A stretch of 64,000 nucleotides of DNA from Hymenochaete sp. R1 (taxonomy: Eukaryota; Basidiomycota; Agaricomycetes; Hymenochaetales; Hymenochaetaceae), in NCBI GenBank assembly GCA_019400425.1, contig JAFREE010000044.1, positions 96,464 to 160,463 of the forward strand, in the 5' to 3' direction. The position numbers and the translations under genes were made by a program. Under the pieces are notes generated by a model. That model saw only the letters and a list, made by a program, of their open reading frames with translations. It made no database searches and was not told where the DNA came from. Shown one piece after another: positions 11,804 to 23,892 of the stretch (position 1 is its first letter; each line of letters opens with the position of its first letter).

Positions 11804-12789
11804 TTTATTGCCTGTGGACTTTAGAAAATCAATGTATCGGGGAGCCTGTAAAATGCTGTAGGACGGGACAAAGAGTTAGGCCAAGGGGATACCGTTGACA
11901 GCGATCAGTAGATAGCAAACGAGTGAAAAATAACCCTTTTCAAAAATTTATACGTTTTCATTAATATCGTCAGTCTTGCTTTGCGTTCTGCAGGAAAACA
12001 GGGATAGTAGGAGTTCATAAAATGAGTAGTATCGTTTTCCGGAACAAAAGAAAGCCTGCCTTACCGAGTTGAGTACGAGTCCACATTGCAGACGTATAAA
12101 GAATAGATACAGTGTATTGATAAGTATTTGCGTCAAGTGTACGTAAATGGCGAAAGAAACGTAAGAGGCCCAGCTTCGGTTCGAAAAACAGACTGGAATG
12201 AGTTTGCTCTATCACCTTAACCTATATCAACGCGGGCTCCTTATACTAGCCAGGCTGTAACAAAGTCAGGGAATTTGCAGTTAAGTTTTGGTAAGGGAAG
12301 TGAGAAGGCAGCTTCCAGCGCAAGCGAATACTAGGCTACGAACCTAGATTGCAGATCAATAGAAGCTGGAATGGATAAGCTCATTTCACGTACCCGAACA
12401 ATGCACTGACGAGTTTCCGCTGTCCTAGCGATAAGCAATACCAGGGTTCATTTTCTCTACGCCGAACATCTGAGGTATAAACATAAGTTTCGTAGACAGA
12501 CGTCGAGACCCAAGGTGAACGCAATCTTACTCTTGAATTTAAAAGAGTAAGATTGATATGACCGTCGCAACAAGAAACTTGCCGATGAACAATAGTTTGA
12601 GCTTGGTGCTCACAGCCGATTGTCGCGCTCCAAAATCTCAGGAGTATCGTGACTGTTTGAGGGTAAGAAATCGGTCAGGCCCCTTACCAGCATCCTCCTT
12701 GCCAATCCTCTCACCACTGGTACGACCTCAAATCAGTACGCGGCGACGCAAAAATACACCTCGAAGCCTTCTTCTATCGTAGGTTGAAT
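11804..12789. other. Intergenic, A2 upstream region
   Basis: About 1 kb with only short unconvincing frames. It holds the A2 promoter and runs into the 3' end of the decayed reductase copy. A short self-complementary stretch (ATCTTACTCTT, then AAGAGTAAGAT) occurs at about 12525-12555. Confidence 0.45.
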
Positions 12790-14400
12790 ACAAATTGTCT
12801 CCATCGCGGGCTTGTTCCCTAAGTTCCCCTCAGTCTTGTCCAGAATTCTAGCCATTGACTTCGGCAACGACCTCAAGCGTTTTGAGATTATCGACAACCT
12901 ACTCAGGACGAGAGCCGCCGCGGATGACGGCCGAGGGTTTGCTGGAGACTTAGCCAAGTGCAAGCCGGTCGAGCTTGCAATTGAGGTCTGTAAACTAACA
13001 TTTTATTCAACGATGCTTATGAAAAGACTAGCTCACCATTTTCAGCAACAGTTGGCAACTGACCGATAAACTCCCCTTTCTTCTTCACTTCTTTGGAGAC
13101 ACCTTTAATTATATCCTTGAAGAATTAAGCATGGCTTCCGAGACGCGATCCAGCAGGTATGTTTCTGCTCGAATATTTACTTGTGGGAGGTAAGAGGCGA
13201 GAGCAAACCAGACGGTGGTACCGATGCCGCATTTCGCGTGGATTAGTCTTGAAGGAGGATTAAATGCATGGTAGAGTTTGCGGAGCCGGATGAGTCGTAC
13301 AAGTACTCGCCTTCGGGCAGTCCACGATGGATAATGCTACTGTTGCTAGTACTGCTCACCAGTCGGAGGAATAAGGGCCAATTTATCTACGATATGGAAA
13401 GAAAAGTGGGTAAACCCAACATCCCATTGTGAATTTCACAGTGGAGATGTACGATAGCTTCCTCAATCCCACGCGCAAGCCACTGCGAAGTTGACAAACA
13501 AATGCTTGGTAGATCAATATCAATTCTATATTGAAGATACAGGCTCATGAAACGCACCCAGCCATTCTCGATTACAAAGTTGAACGTTTGGACGACTTCT
13601 TAGACGGAACCCGGACAAGGTCAGTTTGGGGTCAATTTCGTCTCAAATCAAACTGAAAAAAAATAGTCGAAACCCGTATGTTCGGTAACAGTAGAAGGCA
13701 TAGAAGGGAGTTTTACGAAAGACGAAGTATAAGAGGCGTACCAGTTCTGTTGGGCCCATGCGGGGAAAAAGTCAACATAGTCCATCGAAGGCGATTTAGG
13801 GAGTTTCTAGTGCCTTCAATGATGCTTCAAGGACGTTGGGAGCGTGAGTATCGACTTTCTGCGACCAGTGACGTGAGATCAGGATGAAGCTGATCTTAAG
13901 GTGTTTCTTTGCTATTTCGCTCCTCACTGTTTGACGTTCCGACAGAAATCTCGGTGGAGGTAATAGGCTCCTCGTGAATTAGGCCGAGGTCTTCGATGGC
14001 ATTGCCCCTGTCAGCCGTCACCCATCGAGCTGGCAGCCCATAAAATATATGCAGGAAGAAGCAATCGAACGCAGGAGGGAACTGGCACACCGTCACCGTC
14101 TATGCATACACCTGAACAATGAGCAGAAGTGTACATCTCAATGTCGGACTCACCACGCTCGTAACTGTCCGCAGTGTCGAACATGATGATGCCGTTCTTG
14201 AAGGGCAGCTTTAACGATTTCCTATAAAGCGCATCATTAGTATGCTCAAAGGTTCTGGGTAAACAACAGCACACGATCGAACCTTGACATGAGAGTATTG
14301 AACGGCACCGAGCGTCATTACTGGAAGAAGCAAAGATTGTCGTCAATGAATCAAGGGCAGTCTGCGATGCAACTTGTTACTCACATCCCATACGTAATCC
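12790..14400 (-). pseudogene. Decayed, unprocessed copy of the aldo/keto reductase gene
   Basis: On the minus strand this stretch aligns, exon by exon and in order, with the intact reductase at 5283-7379. Matches include the exon 2 equivalent near 14295-14335 (TLGAVQYSHVK), exon 3 near 14135-14225 (NGIIMFDTADSYERGESDIEM), exon 4 near 13930-14015 (RGNAIEDLGL), exon 5 near 13745-13815, exon 6 near 13560-13610, exon 7 near 13445-13490, exon 8 near 13340-13390, exon 10 near 13045-13250 (GIGTTVWFALAS) and exon 11 near 12800-12990. Intron positions and some donors persist, so it arose by DNA duplication and not from mRNA. It carries in-frame stops in the exon 8 and exon 10 equivalents and frameshifts, so it cannot make the enzyme. 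Confidence 0.88.
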
Positions 14401-15863
14401 ACCGAATTACGATTCCAGACGGTATAGAACCATATTCTCAGCAAGTACCGTCGTAGATGCCTTCCGAAAGGAAACCTTGAAGAAATGGAGGCTGGCGGAC
14501 ATCATGAAGCTCAAGACGAACAGCAGATAGTTATCGAAGAGCCCCCCATATACGTATCCCTGCCTCGGGTTCAAATTTGTTTTCCGCTCTACAATTGGAC
14601 TTTGCCACTGGGGTTGACAAGAGTCGACGTTTTTTCCCCTCCAAAGGCAAGGCAAACTACGTGAGCAAGAACCAAGTGTGCGTATGACCGCCCAGTGACC
14701 ACTAGTACTGGCCCCGGTCGAGAGTTTCGTCCTCGAAACTTCAAATCCGGACGAATAGGCAGGTTCTAGCCACTTTCGAACAGGTCACAAGGCTCGAACT
14801 GCCATGGGTTCGATTTCGGTTGGCTTTTCCCTTTATCCTTCTGAGTGTCTACGATAGACGACAGACGACAGCAGATAGCAGATTCAGATCGATGTGTTCA
14901 TCGGCCAATCGCTGGGTATTTCAGGTGAGACACCAAAATGAGATGATGGGTAGAACTCGTCAAGAGAGAGAAACGCGTTTGAGTGGGCTTCAAGTCGAAC
15001 CTTGACGCGGCGCGCTTCGGCGCGCGCAATCGTCTGAGTCCCGACATATGGCAGAAGCTCCGTCGTATGGCGCTTGTCTAAAGCACCAGTTCTAGTGTTA
15101 GTGTCAGAAAGTCACTATTAAAAACTAAGGTAGTCTGCCACTGCTCGAATGTACAGGCTCGACAATAAAAAGCCTGAGAAATTTCGAGGAAGGTAGCTCT
15201 TTCCTCTTCACCTGAACTAATGGTCCATTTCCCCTTTTACGTTGATTACCGTCCATGATACTTTTAGTTCACTCATTCTCAACACTTGAACATGCGAACC
15301 GAAAGGAAAGAAGTGTAAGGACCGGGCAGTAAAGTGAGAGTAAAGCCACACTAAGACGATTTGATTGGCAGCAGTTATTAGCTGGGAAACCCCTGCACCG
15401 GCAACCATAGGAATCATAAGTCATCGAAACCGGTACCTCGACTCCAGCTCGGATTAGTTTCGCTATCGGACATAACAATGCACACACGCCAAAGAAATTA
15501 TATTAAAGGAGAGGAATAGTCAAGCAGGTCATTCCCGCGTTGAACAACATAAGAATCAACAAACACTCACGCGAACCCAATGAAAAAAAAGAAAATCACA
15601 CACACGCGACACTACGACAGCCACGAGGTGGAAGGGAAGAGGGTGCAACAGACAGTCCGAACAATTCAACTAAAAAAAAAGGTACGAGACGGATGCAAAT
15701 TGTCTGAATTACGATGGTGCGTCCATGGGAAATGCAAGTCATGAATAAAGCAAAGAGGCGATCACAAGCCCGGGAATCGGGGAGAGAATCAAGAGAACCT
15801 TTCTCTGTCCACTAAATTTTGAACCCGTTCGGCCCATCTTCTCACGAGAAGAGTGCCTCAAAT
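14401..15863. other. Intergenic, no gene seen
   Basis: Nearly 1.5 kb with no frame that reads as a protein. It starts at the upstream edge of the reductase pseudogene and ends in the 3' flank of the wall-protein gene. A tRNA B-box-like GGTTCGATTTC at about 14808 has no companion A box. Confidence 0.5.
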
Positions 15864-16762
15864 TTAGAAGCCAACGAGGCCAGCACCGGCAAGTGCGGCG
15901 CCAGCTAAGACAGCGAAGCCGGTGACAACAGAGCGCGAGACGCCAAGTTCAGCTGCTCCGCTGAAGGAGTTCGCAGTGCTGGAGCTCGAAGCAGACGAGG
16001 ACGCGCTCGTACCCGTTGAGCTGGAAGCAGAACGAGTAGTTCCTGAGGCGGTGGAGGATGCCAAAGAGGATGTGCCAGTGGTGCTAATAAAAATAAAGAT
16101 AACAGGCATTGAGTTAACATGCGAGAGAAACTAAGTTTCTGTTTTTGAAAAAGCTTACCTTGCGCTGGAAGAGGCCGATGATGATCCCGAAGTGGAGGAG
16201 GTGCTGGAAGAGGAGGATGTGTTGGCGCCGACGGAAAAAGAGCCCGTCTCCGCAAAGACAGTGTTGATATCACTAAAAAAAAATTAGCCACGCTGGCCAG
16301 CGGACACAATAAAAATAGCACATACCCGACTTGCGTGAACTGAAGGGTGTATCCATCCCTGCCAAAAAGAAGTCAGATCACAGATCACGCATTTCAAATA
16401 GAACATCTGACTCACTCAACAGGGACGACAGGAAGCGTCAAGGTGATGGTAGACTGTCCAGACTGAATGTTATTGGCAAGCGCAAACTGTGTGTTGAAAG
16501 ACTCGTTGATAAGCTCGATATCGAAAGATGTGGGGTCGTCTGTAGTAGCTGTCCATGTGATAGTGACAGGATCAGCGCTGGTCCAGTTATCAGGAGCGTT
16601 AATGGTCAAAGCAGACACAAGGCGCGCCAGAAAGGCGAGAGTGCTGAAGAGACAAGGTCAGACCGGTCGATAACACGAAAAGAACGAGAGAAAAAAGGCG
16701 TGTACTGCGCGCCGAGGCCAAAGTGAGGATGAATGAACTTACGCAAGTTTGGCGGTGAACAT
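15864..16762 (-). CDS. Ser-rich GPI-anchored wall/membrane protein, Kre9/Knh1-like
   Basis: Secreted, probably GPI-anchored cell-surface protein of 204 residues. Exons: 16743-16762, 16416-16643, 16326-16358, 16159-16272 and 15864-16083. The N-terminus (MFTAKLATLAFLARLVSA) is a good signal peptide. An Ig-like module of the yeast Kre9/Knh1 type follows: LTINAPDNWTSADPVTITWT, PTSFDIELINESF, STITLTLPVVPVEDGYTLQF and DINTVFAETGSF. Next is a long Ser/Thr tract likely to carry O-glycans, then a hydrophobic end (VVTGFAVLAGAALAGAGLVGF split over the last 21 residues) as expected for GPI transfer. Family members in mushrooms are linked to wall glucan. Role here is inferred only. Confidence 0.88.
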
Positions 16763-17107
16763 GGCTATTGTTTTTGGATATGAGAGAACAGTGGGTATGC
16801 GATGAGTAAGGTGACGAGGGCGACGAGGAGAGAGGGGGTAAAAGAAGGAGAGTAAAGGATGAGAAGGAAGAAGAGGAAGGAGGGAGACCTGGAGAAAGCC
16901 GCCGAGGGCTGACTTGGACGGTCTTTATTCCTACGCGTGACCGTCGGCATAACCTTCCTTTTCTGGAATCCTGAACTTCCCGGAAGGCACATCATAAGGG
17001 GATAACTACCCGCGCCTGCACAGCTCATCAATCAAGTGGCGGGCTTCCCAAACTTTCATTAGAATAAGTATTATAAGAGTCAGCCACATAAGTAGTAAGT
17101 CTATTAT
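16763..17107. promoter_or_regulatory. Upstream region of the wall-protein gene / 3' flank of ATP23
   Basis: About 345 nt that should contain the wall-protein promoter and the end of the ATP23 transcript. It is purine-rich on the plus strand near 16800-16890. No discrete element is identified. Confidence 0.4.
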
Positions 17108-18304
17108 CTAGTAAATCTGCAAGTTGCGACGAGAAAAGAGATGAGAGGTTTAAAGCATGGGATGAAGAGGAAGGACGAGCCTCATCGAACGGTCGGGTAT
17201 CGTTGAAACAACTTTCCCATACTTCATTGACTGCCCGCTCCGCCTCCTCACGACTAGAGCAAGCTGGGTTCGACTGAACCGATGTGACTGCCCTCCGTCG
17301 GACACATGCCTATTCATGTCCGAGCCGCCAGCAATTATATTCGGGTCATCACCCACCAGCGACAACGAGCATCGCATTGCAATTTCGGCATTCCGAAAAC
17401 AAACATAAGCCAGTCAGCCCTTGCTTTGCGCTAACGGATGGGCGAAAAAAAGATACGGACCTGGTGCTGTTTGGAGAAGTTGAAGAAAAACCGTCGGACT
17501 TCCCGCGCCCACTTGCAGTCCCCGCCAAGGCTGTTGGCTCGGATCTGGTGACCATGACCGTGAATTAGAGACATCTCGAAAAACAGATCTGAACGAGAGA
17601 CTCGGAGAAAGGAGACCGATGAGTTTATGAACTTCTCGTAAGGTGAGATGAGCTTCCAAAACATTTCAGAACTCGCTCCGCGCGTTCGTCACCATTCAAT
17701 TCAGCCCAGCCCGACCGCTCTCGCGTGTTTAAGAACACGGGCGTAGAGTGCCGCTATCGTAGAAACCCGGGAAATGCTCACCTCGCTGCAGGCATGATGT
17801 CTGAGGTTAGTCCAGTCCACCTTGAACTTGCTGTGGTCGTAGAAATGAACAAGCTCATGCGCCAACGTCTGCTCCATGTGCTTCTTGCTCCAATATCGAC
17901 CTTGACAAAGCACAACGCCGCCGTAATCTTGCACGAACCCTCCCTCACGCCCCTGGTCGCATGGCAGACACAGGAGGTGCTCCGTTGGATTGACTGTGAC
18001 GCCTGTTTCCTTCTTTATCCGATCGAGCATAAATACCACGATAGGACCTAAGCAAAAGTTTGGCTCTTAAGTTCCTCCTATCAGAGCTTTTTGACGTACT
18101 TGTTTTGACCAGCTCGTCCCTCCACTTCAAGCACCTGTCTCGCTGTACCCTTGCGATCGCATCCGCACATTGCTCCGATGTCAGCCCAATGCAAGTCATT
18201 TCGCTAAACGTCCGTCGCCATCGTTCATAGAAGCGTGTATCCGGACCATTCAATCCTGGTTGAGAAGGACTCGAAGATGAGCTTGCAGAGGGTGAGGATG
18301 CCAT
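17108..18304 (-). CDS. ATP23: Mitochondrial inner membrane protease Atp23
   Basis: Metalloprotease of the mitochondrial intermembrane space that in yeast matures Atp6 and helps assemble ATP synthase. Exons: 18100-18304, 17782-18047, 17461-17544, 17181-17309 and 17108-17116, giving 230 residues. Motifs in order: [20 protein letters not shown], the Cys pair in [14 protein letters not shown], the zinc site [10 protein letters not shown] (HExxH), [30 protein letters not shown] and [15 protein letters not shown]. Four of the paired cysteines typical of the family are visible. The final intron needs a GC donor (GCTCGT) to give the conserved RPFDEIY end; without splicing the frame runs on into the neighbour's promoter. 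An upstream in-frame ATG at 18328 is an alternative start. Confidence 0.92.
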
Positions 18305-18668
18305 GAATTGTCTGTACAAAAAGTCCAACTCGCCGAGCGCGCGGAGGGGAGTAGGCGTGCGACTTTACGACCGCATTCAGAGCTGCATCCACCACATTCA
18401 TTAATATTAATATTGACAATCATCGTCATTGGTGTCAGGTTGACCCACAATTAAATGGAAGTCTCTTTGAGTCAGTCAGACTTTAATGAAAAAGCAGTCA
18501 AGTGGAATTGAGGTTGTACATGTATACAATGGGTTTCTCAGAAAATCAAGCGTCTAGTTGTCTATGAATTAGTATTTATAATGATTCGGATTCGCTTACT
18601 AGTAGCCTAGTAACAACTCTCTGGGTCGCGTCTCGTTAGAGAGATCAACCTGAATCATGTTGAGCCAT
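18305..18668. other. Intergenic between ATP23 and A3
   Basis: About 360 nt holding the ATP23 promoter and the A3 3' flank. Nothing else is seen. Confidence 0.5.
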
Positions 18669-20211
18669 TTACTGACTCGGACCAGAAGCACCCTTCCGGC
18701 CCTGAGCCAGCTGCTCCTGCTCTAATAGATTAACATTGTTCTCGCATCGTCTGATGTCCTCCAACAAGGATTTAATCTCCCTTAAAGGATCAATGGACGC
18801 TCTCTCCAGTATCGCTACTTCCCTTTGCCTGCTGAGCGAACCCACATCCGCGGCCTCTTTCTTATCCCCCTCCTTACTCAGCCGCGAGTACGTAGCATAC
18901 GCACCGGTCTCTTTCTCCCAGTCTGGGAACCAGTCTCGGTCTGCCATGCTCTTTTTCATCTCTTCGAAGTGACGATTGGCAGCACCCTTAGGATGAGAAA
19001 GCATTTCATCGATGGCATTCTCCATATCCAGACCCTCCTTAGAACGCTTTGCTAAAAACTCTCGCACTTGATCGCGAAGGATTTTCTCACGGGTGCGCAG
19101 CATATCTGTACGCTCCTTGCATCCGGTACGAAATTCTGAGATGACGTTCCGGGTTTTTTGTCTAAGGACCTTACCACTGTTTGCTCGTACTTTTACGATA
19201 AGAACCTCCAACTGAAAGGCTCGTAGAGAATCTCCCAGGAAGAAGCCTGCGTTTTGAAGTTCGTACTTTAAATTCCCGCTATCGGAAGCTGTAGATAGCG
19301 GTAAAGCTTGGAGGCTATTAGAAATCAAATCGTGAAGCACTTCCACGTTGGGCAGGTTCGTATAACCCCTGCTGCCTGCTATGAATTTCTCCCTCCAGAA
19401 GGAGACAAATTCGCGGAAGTAGATTGCATCTGTTACAGGATCGGGTGAGTTTTTTAAATGTGATTGTATGCGTGTAAAGTCTAAGATAAAAATGAGCGAT
19501 TAGATAGGTTAAATTAACGCATTGCTTTTCACGAGACTTACCTGACGACCTGACGTATGCGGGAATTCTGTCCCTTAGATGCACCTGTCTCTCGGCAAAG
19601 AGAGCTTCGAGGTCAGCTCTGCTTTGACTGTCATGATCGCTTGTTTTCGCCAGATCATCCACGCGTTGTGCAATTCTATCGCGAAAATCACGGAAATGAT
19701 TCCAGAACAATTCGTTTGAGCTATCCGCGTTTTTCCCCGTCGTTTGTGAAAATTTCGTGTGATAAGTGTCCATCATCGCAAAATGATACTTGAAGAACGC
19801 TTTGTCGTAGATACGATCGACACTAGCCATTGTACTGGTGGAATCCAAGTTGCCCTCGAGATTTTTTCGAATTCCCGAAAACACTTTCTGGATCAACCCG
19901 AACGTGTATCCCATCGAGCGCCCGTCATTGTAGATATAGTTGGACAGTGCGAGGACGTTGCCATCATCACGGAGCTGACTCGCTTTGGCTGAGTCTGCTC
20001 TCTCGCAAAAGCCATCCACGCGGATTTGTAGGTGCTCTATGTCGTCATCCTGAGGGACTGTGACAGTAGAGTCAGACTCGGGTCCAACGTCCTGAGGTCG
20101 CTCGTGAGATTTTGGTCCCGAGCCAGAACCAGGGCCTCGCACTTTCCGAACGCTGCCCTCAGGCGTGTTACGACGTCTTTTATTTCCGCTTGCTCCTCCT
20201 TGAGGCAGCAT
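18669..20211 (-). CDS. Unknown helical protein, family A member 3 (A3)
   Basis: Third and more divergent family A protein, 493 residues, exons 19542-20211 and 18669-19480. The phase 1 intron lies at the same position as in A1 and A2, joining PAYVRSS to a segment ending NSPDPVTDAIYFREFVSFW. The N-terminus is basic and Gly/Ser-rich (GNKRRRNTPEG, RGPGSGSGPK). Conserved pieces are YDKAFFKYHFAMM, LFWNHFRDFRDRIAQR, KGAANRHFEEMKK, DWFPDWEKE, LSKEGDKKEA and LERASIDPLREIKSLLED. The chosen start at 20211 matches the MLPQ-type start expected from the paralogues; an ATG at 20238 in the same frame is possible. It sits 6.9 kb from A2 with two housekeeping genes between. Function unknown. Confidence 0.84.
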
Positions 20212-21073
20212 ATGAGTAGCAGGATGGACGTAGATCAAGTGTGGCTTGGAAACGGGAAGAGCGGTCGAATGAGATACCGTTGGTTCTAGAGAAAGGACAC
20301 ACCAGGACTTGGACTTGAGTCGGACGAAGGCTATAGTTGCAATGAGAGTAGATAAAATACGAATCGATTATAAGTAGAGCTTCCGGTCCCTTCTTGGTGT
20401 GCATTGTGCATAGAAACGTATCGACTTCAAGAGACAGAAGCAAATGTCGAGACTGTGAAACGTAAACCCGTGGAACACTAGTTCTTTTGGATGCCACTTT
20501 GTCGGTATTACGCATGTGCAACAAGAAAAAAAAAGCCTCGTTTGCACGATTGAAGGTTCGGTATAAATAGGTTAACCTGAAAATGACACGTAAGAGGTAA
20601 GGAATGGTACAAGATTGCACACTCACGGAGAGGTGCCATGACGAGAAGTGCGCGTTTGTCAGAAGTAAATTACTAGCGACATGGCATTCCTTATCTCTAT
20701 ACCAAGGCTTTGCGAAAGCATTGGATTATGTGACTTTCTGGTAGTAGCACTATTGTCTTTAGCCGATACAAGGTGCGTGCAAAAATGGGTCCAATGAATC
20801 TGCCGGTGAGAGCTATGATAAAAGTCTATCGAGCGACTGAAGAAGCAAAGTGAAAGAACGGGTCGTCGTTGAAAGCATCTTTCCGGCAGCTGAGAAAAAC
20901 CTGCCGTAAATGGTAAGATCAACGCAGATGTAAAAACTACCTACTTCACTGAGTCTTACAACCACAACCACAACCTGGCCAACAATTGCAATAGGTAACA
21001 AAAGTTTATTGCGAGTAATAAATCAGCTGTGACAAGAAAATAGGGAACATACGATGCCGCACACGCATAGTTA
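20212..21073. other. Intergenic, A3 upstream region
   Basis: About 860 nt with the A3 promoter and the 3' flank of UVE1. Frames here (for example 20180-20626 minus) overlap the A3 start and look like chance. No repeat or RNA gene is seen. Confidence 0.45.
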
Positions 21074-23211
21074 TTACACAGTCCGAGCTTGCACCTGCTC
21101 CTTTCCAACTTTCCCCTTTCCAATACTTGCCTTACCCCGACTGCGTTTTCTGACACTCGTAGCGTGGCCTCCCTGAGTCTTCACACTTCTTCCCCTCTTA
21201 ATCGGAGCCCCCGCAGCCGCAGCAGTACCCGCGTCCACTTCAACTTTCTCATCTCCGTTTCCACAGTCCGCATCTGTTCCATCCGCAATCGCCCTGTTCA
21301 CTTCTGTAACAGGCACGGCGTGTTCCTCCGCCTCATGAATCACTTCCTCAACTTTCTCCGCTGTCCCCTCTCGAACATCGATCTCAGGGTCTTCAGCAGC
21401 GGGGCTGCTTTTGTCGTCCGCATCCTCACCGCCAATATTAGTTTGCTCCTCGTCCTCGACACCTCCTTTATCTTTCGCCGCCTTTGCACGTTTGTTCGCT
21501 TTCCGACCCTTGGTATGAAGTGTCTCAACATCCGCGGCAGGACGAAGGACCCTATAATCGACGTCGGCAAGATTATATAACCTGTAGATATAGAAAACAG
21601 CCTGCTCCTTGTCTTTACATTCAAGCATGAGGTCTAAATGGGGCAGGATCAAGTATCAGATACTCCGCCACCAACAATATATCTTAAATAATGAAGCTTA
21701 CCCATATCATCTGGCAGGTCGTCGGGCAACTTCGCCACTCGATCACTGTGCGCCCTCCTCTCCATGACGCTCACCGCTCCTGGTCTGGGCTCGCTGAGAT
21801 GCTGCTTAGGTTTAATGCCTTTGTCATACCAGAGTTGATTTATTTCGGGGATAAGCTCGCTGGGTGGGCGGGAAGAAGGATAAATAGAATCGTGGTGATA
21901 GTCAAAGACGATGGGTATGGAGAGTTTGCGACAGGTCGGAAAAAGGTCGTCAACATTGTAACACATCTGAACAGTCGATAAGCAGTCGTCATATCGAAAA
22001 TCAATAATATAACAAACCTCGTCATTTTCGAGGACAAGCCGACCTTTGACGTTGTCGGGGAGTTTGACGTAGTTCTGCTTGAAGCGTTCGATGGTTGCTT
22101 CCTTATCGTTGAAAGTTCCTTGATAATGCAGTACGTTGTGTTAGAAAAAAAAACCCAGGCGGGGATTGACAATTGGACACGTACCGCCCATGTGGATGAT
22201 CATGATACTGTCTTTGTCGAGGCCCATGCGATCCATCATTTCACAGTGATCTGGTGCCCGTCAGATTTGGATCCTCAAACTGGTGAAATAAAATCTTACA
22301 TTGTAAATCTCTAACAGCATTCTTTACGACAACATCTCTCGGGCTTCCAAGCTGGGTGAATTGACCCGGATGACTGATCAGCCTCATACCGACCTCCTTC
22401 GCTGCATTCCCGGCCGCCTTCAGTTCCGCATCTGCAAATTCCAAGTTATACCCAAGCTCGGGATGCGATGCGAAAGGAAACATCTCGCTACTCATGCGCA
22501 TGAAGAATATCCCGTTCTGGGAATTCCATCTGATGAGTGTGTGAAGATCACGGATATTTTGAAGACCAAGTGTGCGCAGATGTTGTGGGCCATGCTCAGC
22601 GAGCGTTGCCAGGCGACAAGTCCGCGAACAGAATACTGGAGGATCGTACTTGCGCAGAATGGTGTTAAGACACGCGTATCCTAGCCGACCTAAACAAGGA
22701 TATTTGTTAGAAGACCCTCTTAGCATAGAAGAATATACATATGCCACGTACCTTTAAATGTTGTGCTCTGCACGTTCTCGATAGGTGGAATGTCGAAGAC
22801 CTTTTCCTCTTCCGGCGTTTTCCTCCTTCGCTTCTTTTTGAGCGGTTCTTCAGGTTCAGCACCATCTTCAGCGATCAAAGCTTTATCAGCTTTCTTCCGA
22901 TGTTTTTTGGGTTTCACCACCTCCTCGGCAGCGTTGTCTTCGCGTTCTGCATCGCCGTTCGATACTCTCTTGGCCTTGCGCTTCCGCGTACGGGGCTTTG
23001 GCGACTCCGAGTCTACCACCTCCACCTTCTCTGCTACCCTTTCCTTGGTTTCTTTTCGTGTAGGGCGGGTTGCTGGTTCATTGGGTAAGTCTGACAGCGG
23101 TGAGTCGGATCGTGCGCTCATCGTTGCCAGTCCCGATAGTCTGAGAACAGGAAAAGCTGATAGCGATCGGGTGCGTTTGGAGACAAGAGAGTGTAAGCGA
23201 CGAAGGAGCAT
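21074..23211 (-). CDS. UVE1: UV damage endonuclease (UVDE)
   Basis: Endonuclease that nicks DNA 5' to UV photoproducts and some other lesions, starting an excision repair route independent of classical NER. Exons: 22752-23211, 22300-22689, 22185-22250, 22018-22118, 21702-21966 and 21074-21633, giving 613 residues. The TIM-barrel core reads RLGYACLNTILRK, NGIFFMRMSSEMFPFASHPE, RLISHPGQFTQLGSP, YHCEMMDRMGLDKDSIMIIH, NYVKLPDNVKGRLVLENDE, PIVFDYHHDSIYP and CKDKEQAVFYIYRLYNL, with several of the metal-binding His/Asp/Glu present. It is flanked by a Lys/Glu-rich N-terminal extension with nuclear-type basic runs and a long charged C-terminal tail. The first 30 residues look like a mitochondrial presequence and an internal Met (MSARSDS, 23121) follows them. 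Confidence 0.93.
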
Positions 23212-23892
23212 CGAGTAGAGGACTTCATTGTGCTATGGTTTTGTTTTGAATCCCTCCTTGCCTCTCCTCTTGCCTTGAATGGTCTGGAGGTGGTGCCGTG
23301 TCGATGGGCGTCCGAGACAGACTAACTGAGGCGGGGGTTTGGTGATGACGACACGCCGATCTTTGAACGGACATCGGAGAAAAGAATACGTCAATAACGA
23401 CAAACAACACGAACTGCATTCTCTCACTATTATTTTAGTAGTACACTAGTACACTCACTGCCACTAGTACTGCTTACCCAACAGTACATCAATATCTGAT
23501 TATATCATCAATAAGCTCACGAACACACGAGTTACTTCTCCGATTTCATCATTGCACACGCCAGGTCTAACTTCGTGCAAAGCTCAACTACTCAGGCCGG
23601 GCGTTTGGGGAGGAGATAGACAAAGAATACCTTCCGTTCGACTTGAGCATTCTTGATTCAGACTGAGATACCCGACGAGTTTCTCGTGTGAGGCAGTGTG
23701 CGTGTGTGCGTGAGGGAAGTATAACACGAGCCATCTGCTTCAGAATCACTATTAGCAAGAACCTGGTTCTATTAATGATGAAAAGGCTTAATGAGATAGG
23801 GTAGATACATTTTCCAAATATTAATCTGATATCACAACGAAGAGAAGGAGAAAAACACGCAACGCCCTCCCATGGAAAGTCAACTTGTTCCT
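23212..23892. other. Intergenic, UVE1 upstream region
   Basis: About 680 nt with the UVE1 promoter and the 3' flank of the Atg27-like gene. A small cluster of TAGTAC/ACTAGTAC repeats lies at 23435-23490. No gene is recognised. Confidence 0.45.

Noticed and set aside
14800..14830. tRNA B box suggested by GGTTCGATTTC
   Set aside because: No A box 30-60 nt upstream and no cloverleaf.
20180..20626. 148-codon minus-strand frame
   Set aside because: Overlaps the start of A3 in another frame and has no conserved pattern; likely leader or promoter DNA.
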